Part shown: one piece after another, positions 57,036 to 64,000 of the stretch
Numbering within the stretch: the first letter of the stretch is position 1
Layout: each line of letters begins with the position of its first letter
Assembly: GCF_004345265.1 (NCBI RefSeq)
Contig: NZ_SLUM01000004.1
Coordinates: forward strand, 89,726 to 153,725
Length of the DNA stretch: 64,000 nt
Direction of reading: 5' to 3'
From: Allofournierella massiliensis
GTDB taxonomy: Bacteria; Bacillota; Clostridia; Oscillospirales; Ruminococcaceae
The notes under the pieces: model-generated
Seen by the model: only the letters and a program-made list of their open reading frames with translations
The model's database searches: none
Told to the model about the DNA's origin: nothing
Made by a program: the position numbers and the translations under genes

Positions 57036-57920
57036 ATGTCTGAAATCATTAAAAATCGCTACGACTTTGTGATCCTGTTCGATGTGGAAAACGGCAATCC
57101 CAACGGAGATCCGGATGCAGGCAATATGCCGCGCATTGATCCCGAAACCGGGTATGGACTGGTGACCGATGTGTGCCTAAAACGCAAGATCCGCAATTAT
57201 GTGGAAACAGCAAAAGAAGATGCTCCGGGCTATCGGATCTACATCAAGGATCGGATTCCACTGCAGCGCAGCGATGCCGAGGCACTGGAGTATTTGAAGG
57301 TGGATAAAGACCTGAAAGCGGCCAAAAAGGATGACCCCACTCTGGATGAAAAAATTCGCAATTTCATGTGCAGCAATTTTTACGACATCCGTACCTTCGG
57401 TGCCGTGATGACTACCTTTGTAAAAGGGGCACTGGATTGTGGGCAGGTGCGCGGCCCTGTGCAGCTGGGCTTTGCCCGCAGTGTGGATCCGATTCTGCCG
57501 CAGGAGGTCACTATCACCCGTGTGGCCATCACTACAGAGGCAGATGCCGAGAACAAGGGTACTGAGATGGGCCGCAAATACATCGTACCATATGGCCTGT
57601 ATCGTGCAGAAGGATATGTGTCGGCAAATCTGGCCCGCAAAACAACCGGATTTTCGGAGGATGATCTGCAGATTCTGTGGCAGGCGATTCTGAACATGTT
57701 TGAAAATGACCATAGTGCAGCACGCGGTAAAATGGCGGTGCGGGAGCTAATCGTATTCCGGCATGACAGTGAGTTGGGCAATGCACCTGCTTATAAGCTG
57801 TTTGATGCGGTACATGTTGAGCGCAAGCCGGAGGTAGCTGTGGCACGCAGCTATCGTGACTACCAGGTAACGGTGGATGATACTCTGCCTGGTGGAGTGA
57901 CCTGTGAACGGTTGGGATGA
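57036..57920 (+). CDS. cas7c: Cas7c (Csd2), backbone subunit of the type I-C Cascade
   Basis: From ATG at 57036, after AAGGAGG, the product is 294 residues. It opens IKNRYDFVILFDVENGNPNGDPDAGNMPR, the Csd2 hallmark, and contains FGAVMTTFVKGALDCGQVRGPVQLGFARSVDPI. Multiple copies coat the crRNA spacer. It starts 2 bases after the cas8c stop and overlaps cas4 by 4 bases. Confidence 0.97.
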   Translation: MSEIIKNRYDFVILFDVENGNPNGDPDAGNMPRIDPETGYGLVTDVCLKRKIRNYVETAKEDAPGYRIYIKDRIPLQRSDAEALEYLKVDKDLKAAKKDDPTLDEKIRNFMCSNFYDIRTFGAVMTTFVKGALDCGQVRGPVQLGFARSVDPILPQEVTITRVAITTEADAENKGTEMGRKYIVPYGLYRAEGYVSANLARKTTGFSEDDLQILWQAILNMFENDHSAARGKMAVRELIVFRHDSELGNAPAYKLFDAVHVERKPEVAVARSYRDYQVTVDDTLPGGVTCERLG

Positions 57921-58588
57921 TGGAAAATGAATATCTGTTGCTGTCAGGTATTCAGCATTTTTGTTTCTGCCGCCGCCAATGGGCACTGATCCATCTGGAG
58001 CAGCAATGGCAGGAAAACCTCCGCACCGCCAAGGGCAGGCTGGATCATCAGCGCTGCCACGATGAAACGCTGCGCGAAAAACGGAACAATCTGCTGATTG
58101 TGCGGGGAATGCGAGTAACATCGCACACGCTGAAGCTGTCCGGCGTGTGCGATGTGGTGGAGTTTTCGCTTGATCCGCAAGGTGTTCCTTTACAGGGGCA
58201 GAAAGGCCTGTGGTTGCCTCTGCCGGTGGAATACAAACATGGTGCCCCAAAAGAGAGTGATGCCGACCGATTGCAGCTGTGTGCACAGGGAATGGCATTG
58301 GAGGAAATGCTGGTGTGCAGCGTGCCGTGCGGTGCACTGTACTATGCGCAGACACGCCGGCGGGAGCTTATGGAGTTCACGCCGGAGCTGCGGGAAAAAA
58401 CGCGCCGTACCGCCGCAGAGATGAACGAGTACTTTGCCCGCGGGTATACGCCGAAGGTGCGCCCCGGGAAACACTGCAATGCCTGTTCTTTGAAAGAGAT
58501 CTGCCTGCCGGCGCTGTGCAGGAAAAATGCTGTAAATGAGTATATTCGTACTCATCTGGCAGAGCAGAACACGGAGGAAGCCAAATGA
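57917..58588 (+). CDS. cas4: Cas4 exonuclease, adaptation factor
   Basis: The 223-residue RecB-like nuclease carries the Fe-S cysteines: FCFCRRQW near residues 15-22 and the C-terminal HCNACSLKEICLPALC. It also has the nuclease core GVCDVVEF...LPVEYKHG. Cas4 trims prespacers to a defined PAM end before Cas1-Cas2 integration. ATG at 57917 overlaps the cas7 stop; ATG at 57920 is equally possible. The cas1 start overlaps its end. Confidence 0.96.
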   Translation: MMENEYLLLSGIQHFCFCRRQWALIHLEQQWQENLRTAKGRLDHQRCHDETLREKRNNLLIVRGMRVTSHTLKLSGVCDVVEFSLDPQGVPLQGQKGLWLPLPVEYKHGAPKESDADRLQLCAQGMALEEMLVCSVPCGALYYAQTRRRELMEFTPELREKTRRTAAEMNEYFARGYTPKVRPGKHCNACSLKEICLPALCRKNAVNEYIRTHLAEQNTEEAK

Positions 58589-59616
58589 GAAAGATGCTGA
58601 ATACGCTGTTTGTTCTTACACCGGAAAGCTATCTTTCGCTGGAGGGTGAAACCGTGGTGGTGAATCAGAAAGGAACAGAAGCGGCACGGTTTCCACTGCA
58701 CACACTGGAAGGAATACTCACCTTTGCCTATGCAGGAGCATCTCCCGCGCTGATGGGTGCTTGTGCTGAGCGAGGGATTGATCTGGCGTTTTTTACACCC
58801 AATGGCCGCTTTCTGGCTCGCACTGTAGGAGAAGAACGCGGCAATGTGCTGCTTCGTCAGCAGCAGTACCGGATTGCGGATAATCCTGCAGTTAGTTGCC
58901 GATATGCGTGCGGGTTTATCTTGGGAAAAGTTTACAACGCACGGTGGGTGTTGGAACGTGCTACCCGTGACCATCCTCAGCGCGTACCGGTGGAACGGCT
59001 GAAAGAAATCTCGTCGCAGCTGGCAGCTTCCTTGATGCGAATTCGAGAGTGCGGTACATTGAAAGAGCTGCGAGGGTTGGAAGGAGAAGCGGCACAACGA
59101 TATTTCGATGGGTTTGACAGTCTGATCTTACAGCAGCGAACAGACTTTGCATTTACCGGCCGCAGCCGTCGACCGCCACTGGATCCCATAAACGCAGTGC
59201 TTTCCTTTGCGTATACGCTGCTCGCCCGGGAGTGTGCAGCTGCACTGCAAAGCGTTGGGCTGGACCCATATGTTGGATTTTTGCACCGGCCTCGCCCGGG
59301 AAGAACCAGTCTGGCGCTGGATCTGATGGAGGAGCTACGCCCTGTGTGCGCTGATCGGTTTGTTTTGTCCTGCATCAACCAAAAAGTCATTACAGGAAAG
59401 CATTGCCAGCGGCAAGACAGCGGAGCAGTTTGGCTGACGGACGAAGGACGCAAGGTGTTCCTTTCCGCCTGGCAAAAACGCAAACAGGAAACCATCACGC
59501 ATCCATTTCTGGGTGAAAAGCTGCCATGGGGGCTGGTGCCCTATATACAGGGGGTGCTGCTTGCGCGTACACTGCGCGGCGATCTGGAGGAATACCCGCC
59601 GTTTTTCTGGAAATGA
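58585..59616 (+). CDS. cas1: CRISPR integrase Cas1 (type I-C)
   Basis: The 343-residue product has the Cas1 C-terminal catalytic helix pattern: LRGLEGEAAQRYFDGFD with the first Glu, YVGFLHRPRPGRTSLALDLMEELRPV with His and Asp. The N-terminal beta domain includes HTLEGILTFAYAGASPALMGACAERGIDLAFF. It integrates new spacers at the leader end of the arrays. The start overlaps cas4 by 4 bases. All catalytic residues look intact, in line with the evidence for recent acquisition. Confidence 0.97.
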   Translation: MRKMLNTLFVLTPESYLSLEGETVVVNQKGTEAARFPLHTLEGILTFAYAGASPALMGACAERGIDLAFFTPNGRFLARTVGEERGNVLLRQQQYRIADNPAVSCRYACGFILGKVYNARWVLERATRDHPQRVPVERLKEISSQLAASLMRIRECGTLKELRGLEGEAAQRYFDGFDSLILQQRTDFAFTGRSRRPPLDPINAVLSFAYTLLARECAAALQSVGLDPYVGFLHRPRPGRTSLALDLMEELRPVCADRFVLSCINQKVITGKHCQRQDSGAVWLTDEGRKVFLSAWQKRKQETITHPFLGEKLPWGLVPYIQGVLLARTLRGDLEEYPPFFWK

Positions 59617-59635
59617 AGCAAAAGAGGTGTGTGAT

Positions 59636-59926
59636 ATGCTGGTGCTGATCACATATGATGTAAACACAGAAACACCGGTCGGACGCAAACGTCTGCGCAA
59701 GGTTGCAAAGACTTGTATCGATCATGGGCAGCGTGTACAGAATTCGGTGTTTGAATGTTTGCTGGACGCGGCGCAATATGCGGTTTTGAAATCAAAACTG
59801 ACGCAGCTGATTGATCCGGAATGCGATAGCCTGCGTTTTTACTGTTTGGGAAACTCTTACAAAAAGAAGGTGGAGCATATCGGGCGCTGCCCGCAGTGGT
59901 CGCAGGATGACGTGCTGCTGTTGTAG
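59636..59926 (+). CDS. cas2: CRISPR-associated protein Cas2
   Basis: From ATG at 59636, behind GAGGTG, the product is 96 residues. It opens MLVLITYDVNTETPVGRKRLRKVAKTC with Asp8 in the usual place, then GQRVQNSVFECLLD. Cas2 dimers bridge two Cas1 dimers during spacer integration. It is the last cas gene, 19 bases after cas1 and 184 bases before array 2. Confidence 0.97.
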   Translation: MLVLITYDVNTETPVGRKRLRKVAKTCIDHGQRVQNSVFECLLDAAQYAVLKSKLTQLIDPECDSLRFYCLGNSYKKKVEHIGRCPQWSQDDVLLL

Positions 59927-59964
59927 ATGGTGCGAACGTGAAGCAACCAGAAAAACGCTGGGAG

Positions 59965-60110
59965 CTTCGCACTAAAAGATAGCTGAAAAATGATGTAAAA
60001 GAACGCGAAACGGTTTTGATAGAACGGGAGAGAGTATGCTTTGTAATATCAAAACGACAAATTTTCGTGTTTGTGCTGCAAAATGAAACAATATTTTGTG
60101 AACTTTTGCT
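59965..60110 (+). promoter_or_regulatory. Leader of CRISPR array 2
   Basis: Begins CTTCGCACTAAAAG and ends CTTTTGCT next to the first repeat, as in leader 1. TTGATA, 20 bases, TGTAAT matches the same arrangement in leader 1. The middle is divergent and AT-rich. Confidence 0.75.
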
Positions 60111-63100
60111 GTCGCCCTCCACACGGAGGGCGTGGATAGAAATACGAAGTCGCGCTCGGTCTGGTCAACCATGCGGCACCAGTCGCCCTCCACACGGAGG
60201 GCGTGGATAGAAATTCATATGTAGGAGTGATGGTTGCAGCCATTGCTCGTCGCCCTCCACACGGAGGGCGTGGATAGAAATCTTGTGATGGTTGTCAGTG
60301 GGTTTCTGGTGATCCTGTCGCCCTCCACACGGAGGGCGTGGATAGAAATTCTTTTCTGACACTCAAAAAACCACCTCCACTTGGTCGCCCTCCACACGGA
60401 GGGCGTGGATAGAAATAGCTGAAAGTGAAAGTGATTTTTAAATTATCGGCTGTCGCCCTCCACACGGAGGGCGTGGATAGAAATCGAAAAGGTAAAATGT
60501 CCATCTAAGGGAGGATGGGTCGCCCTCCACACGGAGGGCGTGGATAGAAATTTCTGATCCCGATAAAAGCCATCAACCGCACGACGTCGCCCTCCACACG
60601 GAGGGCGTGGATAGAAATAATCGAAGTGCAAAATACATCGTATAAAGTTTGGTCGCCCTCCACACGGAGGGCGTGGATAGAAATTGAAAGTAGACAGTAT
60701 TATATTTGTGATCGTATTCGTCGCCCTCCACACGGAGGGCGTGGATAGAAATTGTGTGGATTGCCTAAAGAGCATTTGAAGCAATTGTCGCCCTCCACAC
60801 GGAGGGCGTGGATAGAAATTAAGTTCTTTTCGTGGCTTATTTCTCCTATCATCAAGTCGCCCTCCACACGGAGGGCGTGGATAGAAATCTTTCTATCCGT
60901 CCTGATTTTTTAAAGTTTTTTCCGTCGCCCTCCACACGGAGGGCGTGGATAGAAATGATTTGCAACTTCTTTTTTGATTTACGCTGCTCGTCGCCCTCCA
61001 CACGGAGGGCGTGGATAGAAATACATCTTGATCATGTAGAGGACTAACACAGCCCTCGTCGCCCTCCACACGGAGGGCGTGGATAGAAATAGCTTCCCAT
61101 TCCAGAGCGGCATCAATGCAATAAGTCGCCCTCCACACGGAGGGCGTGGATAGAAATGCCGTCTTGTCATATATCCGGCACCGGAAATCAGACGTCGCCC
61201 TCCACACGGAGGGCGTGGATAGAAATAAAAAATTCAATGGATTCATACCAAAAAGGCAGGGGTCGCCCTCCACACGGAGGGCGTGGATAGAAATAATATG
61301 TAAACCTTGCAATCGCTGATACCAATCAGTCGCCCTCCACACGGAGGGCGTGGATAGAAATTTTGTCGTTGTTTGTTTGGTTGTTTGCAGTACAACGTCG
61401 CCCTCCACACGGAGGGCGTGGATAGAAATTATATTTGACCAATTTTTCGGACTATTTGAAACTGAGTCGCCCTCCACACGGAGGGCGTGGATAGAAATAG
61501 TGATCTCATCGATTGTAACAGTAATACGCTTCGTCGCCCTCCACACGGAGGGCGTGGATAGAAATACGCAGCAGGCAGGCACCGGCGACCCCAGCCCCGT
61601 CGCCCTCCACACGGAGGGCGTGGATAGAAATTGAAAGAATTTGCTGGCGAGTGCGGTATGTGCACCGTCGCCCTCCACACGGAGGGCGTGGATAGAAATC
61701 TCGAAGGAAACGGCAATGTTGTTGTTTGGCCGGTCGCCCTCCACACGGAGGGCGTGGATAGAAATTATTGTGGGCGGCAAGGTTACGTCAAAATCCGTGG
61801 TCGCCCTCCACACGGAGGGCGTGGATAGAAATAGGAAGTTCGCCAGGCTCAGGCCAGGGCCGAAGCAGGTCGCCCTCCACACGGAGGGCGTGGATAGAAA
61901 TTACGCCAGAGCGAAAGAGGAAATGCTCGCTGAGCCGTCGCCCTCCACACGGAGGGCGTGGATAGAAATCTTACCCTGCAGGAAATCCTCGCCGAGGCCG
62001 AGAAGTCGCCCTCCACACGGAGGGCGTGGATAGAAATTTCACCGCCTTTCGGTTCAAATTGGCTGCAAAAGTCGCCCTCCACACGGAGGGCGTGGATAGA
62101 AATAGTTTGAAAAGCTCGGCGTGAACGCTAAGGCAAAGTCGCCCTCCACACGGAGGGCGTGGATAGAAATCATCTTCAAAGAGCACGCGGTACATGGGCT
62201 TGTGGTCGCCCTCCACACGGAGGGCGTGGATAGAAATAATGTTTCGACAGAGTTGTTGTACTCGTCCCACCGGTCGCCCTCCACACGGAGGGCGTGGATA
62301 GAAATTTGGAAAGTGAGGTAAAACCATGACTGTAAAGCTTGTCGCCCTCCACACGGAGGGCGTGGATAGAAATTACTATAGTAATACCCCATGCCCACAC
62401 CCTGCAATCGTCGCCCTCCACACGGAGGGCGTGGATAGAAATTATAATCATTATACCACGCCGCACAGAAATGTATGTCGCCCTCCACACGGAGGGCGTG
62501 GATAGAAATCAGATCGACCGGCGAACCGCAGTCAAGGCAGGTGTCGCCCTCCACACGGAGGGCGTGGATAGAAATCATATAGTCGGCAGAATCGTAGTCT
62601 TTGCCGCAGGTCGCCCTCCACACGGAGGGCGTGGATAGAAATAACACAAAATTCACCAGCGCATTTGCCCCCGGTGGTCGCCCTCCACACGGAGGGCGTG
62701 GATAGAAATGGTTTTCGGTGTTCAGTGCTTCACGAAATAAGCGGGTCGCCCTCCACACGGAGGGCGTGGATAGAAATATCGAGGAAACGGCAACGGGAAA
62801 GCGGGTTTGCCTGTCGCCCTCCACACGGAGGGCGTGGATAGAAATATCCGCATTTGACGACATGTACACATCCATCACGTCGCCCTCCACACGGAGGACG
62901 TGGATAGAAATACCATGGGCGAGAAGCCCAAAACCGCCGGGGACGGTCGCCCTCCACACGGAGGGCGTGGATAGAAATATCCAACGCAAAAGCCAGTTGC
63001 ACTGTACACCTGTCGCCCTCCACACGGAGGGCGTGGATAGAAATTCCTTTTCTCCCGTGGAAACATTCAATTCCCACTCGTCGCCCTCCACACGGAGGGC

Positions 63101-63313
63101 GTGGATAGAAATAAGATGGCGCTTACTGACGCCATCAGCGTGGCCGGTCGCCCTCCACACGGAGGGCGTGGATAGAAATATGTACGCATCCTTGCCGGTG
63201 ACCATAGCGGCCGTCGCCCTCCACACGGAGGGCGTGGATAGAAATACACGCTGGTGGATGCACTGAACAAGGGCACCGGTGTCGCCCTCCGCACGGAGAG
63301 CGTGGGGAGAAAT
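60111..63313 (+). CRISPR. CRISPR array 2, type I-C, 48 repeats and 47 spacers
   Basis: The 33-base repeat starts GTCGCCCTCCACACGG and ends GTGGATAGAAAT; its stem is GCCCTCC/GGAGGGC with loop ACAC. I counted 48 start positions from 60111 to 63281. The last repeat carries several changes (GCAC loop, GAGAGC arm, GTGGGGAGAAAT end). The repeat at 62879 has one G-to-A change in its right arm. The second and third spacers (60215-60248, 60282-60316) are shared with array 1. Confidence 0.98.
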
Positions 63314-63434
63314 CTTATCTCGATAGTTTAGTAATAACTTACGGTAGTCATCCTCTGTACAAAGTACGCATGAGGAGTTTGTATGGCGGGGTTATTTTGC
63401 TGATTGTTACACAGAGAAGCGTACAGCTTTTTCG
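63314..63434. other. Short spacer region after array 2
   Basis: No supported feature; it separates the degenerate last repeat from the right R2 copy. Confidence 0.5.
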
Positions 63435-63623
63435 GGCATCAATTTCATCCCACAAACTCAAAAATCCCGAATGCGTAAGCGTTCGGGATTTTTCCTTGTT
63501 TACCATTCACTTTTCACTCTTCACTGATTTTGTGCTCCCCGCTCGGGATTTTTGAAAGTGAATAACAAATAGTGAAGAGTGAAGAAGTAAGGTGTGTCGC
63601 TTTGCGGCACGGATTTCATATTG
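63435..63623 (+). repeat. Flanking repeat R2, right copy (189 bp)
   Basis: Same length as 50315-50503 and about 93% identical by eye, in the same orientation, 13,120 bases apart. A short in-frame peptide across it is only a by-product of the repeat. Confidence 0.85.
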
Positions 63624-63728
63624 CTCGGCTGATTGGCCGGCTGTTTCCGTTTCACTTGAGTAATTTCCTGCTTGGCCCACGGAATAAGAAGAGCGGCGAT
63701 TACCTGTTTCATTACGCAAACTGAAAGG

Positions 63729-64000
63729 GGCTGTTGCAAAACGGAAGTTGAGCAACAGCCCCCACTTTTTGCGAAAAGCAGGATCGGAAGAGACTTTTTC
63801 AAGAATTTTAGGAGAAATAGTCTCCAAATCATCTTAAGTAGGCGCAGCAAAGCTGAGCTTTCCGCAATGAGGAAGCCCGGCTTTTTGTGTTTTTTCAGAT
63901 GTCACAAATATCTACTCTTTTTTGAGCGGAAAAAGATGTGTTTTCCGTCTGTCCTGTCGCAATTTGGAGCAGTACTTGTCCAGATCAAAGGCCAGACACA
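63729..64000 (-). mobile_element. Edge of an insertion sequence
   Basis: GGGGCTGTTGCAAAACGG at 63729 begins a terminal palindrome that closes with GAGCAACAGCCCC by about 63765. A GGGCTGTTGCAAA-type end is seen in IS1182-related elements. A transposase C-terminus is encoded inward on the minus strand. The other end lies beyond the window. Confidence 0.6.
63912..64000 (-). CDS. Transposase, C-terminal fragment (cut by the window end)
   Basis: The minus-strand frame entering from the window edge reads CLAFDLDKYCSKLRQDRRKT and then HLFPLKKE before a TAG at 63914-63912. This basic tail is like the ends of IS1182-type DDE transposases. Only 28 or 29 residues are visible, so family assignment depends largely on the terminal repeat next to it. 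Confidence 0.55.
   Translation of the reverse strand, partial: CLAFDLDKYCSKLRQDRRKTHLFPLKKE

Noticed and set aside
60893..63226. Minus-strand repeat proteins with recurring FLSTPSVWRAT-like units
   Set aside because: They are translations of CRISPR repeats across array 2; 33-base repeats with varied spacers sometimes keep one frame open. The same applies to SLSARRAWIEI-type frames in array 1.
63370..63555. 61-aa frame after array 2
   Set aside because: Its second half is the R2 repeat translated in the same frame as the left copy; no independent support.

Overview
The window looks like a chromosomal segment of a GC-rich, low-sporulation-type Clostridia (Oscillospiraceae/Ruminococcaceae, in the broad neighbourhood of Faecalibacterium, Gemmiger or Subdoligranulum). 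This is inferred from the V-type ATPase operon, the ecfA1-ecfA2-ecfT-truA order, ruvCAB, PPi-type phosphofructokinase, ClpE, strong AGGAGG-type ribosome binding sites, TTGACA/TATAAT promoters and a GC-rich core. No species assignment is possible from the sequence alone.

Layout. 1-870 is the end of a membrane glycosyltransferase. 0.87-1.95 kb is a gene-poor stretch with two inverted clusters of one short repeat family and a possible small gene behind a promoter and hairpin. 1.95-11.76 kb is a complete V-type ATPase operon on the minus strand (stalk H/G-like, C, truncated I paralogue, I, K, F, E, A, B, D) from a clear promoter. 11.9-45.7 kb is ordinary core genome: GNAT, SbcCD, PPi-PFK, a DUF4349 lipoprotein, two large polytopic membrane proteins, an Fe-S aldo/keto reductase, TypA, tRNA-Val, RuvCAB, an rRNA-methyltransferase-like protein, the ECF transporter core with TruA, DUF5711, CvpA, ClpE, a sigma factor/DUF4179 pair, an SLC13 transporter and a TetM-like GTPase fused to a NYN domain.

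From tRNA-Leu (45.84 kb) the DNA becomes accessory and AT-richer. 45.93-50.74 kb is bracketed by a 26-nt near-identical direct repeat, the left copy lying in the tRNA-Leu terminator. It carries a decayed serine recombinase, a tiny hydrophobic peptide gene, a reverse transcriptase that is not of ordinary group II intron form, and a one-TM protein of unknown function. I regard the RT plus membrane protein as the best candidate for an undescribed or poorly described defence system. 50.15-50.70 kb is a patchwork of non-coding repeats.

50.8-63.3 kb is a complete type I-C CRISPR-Cas locus: array 1 (20 repeats), cas3-cas5c-cas8c-cas7c-cas4-cas1-cas2, then array 2 (48 repeats), all on the plus strand. 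The two arrays use repeats that differ by a compensatory stem change, have related leaders, and share two leader-proximal spacers in the same order; a third spacer is duplicated inside array 1. All duplicates share the 5' end and differ at the 3' end, as expected for independent acquisition from the same target. A 189-bp repeat (about 93% identical by eye) flanks the whole CRISPR locus. The window ends in the edge of an insertion sequence with the C-terminus of its transposase.
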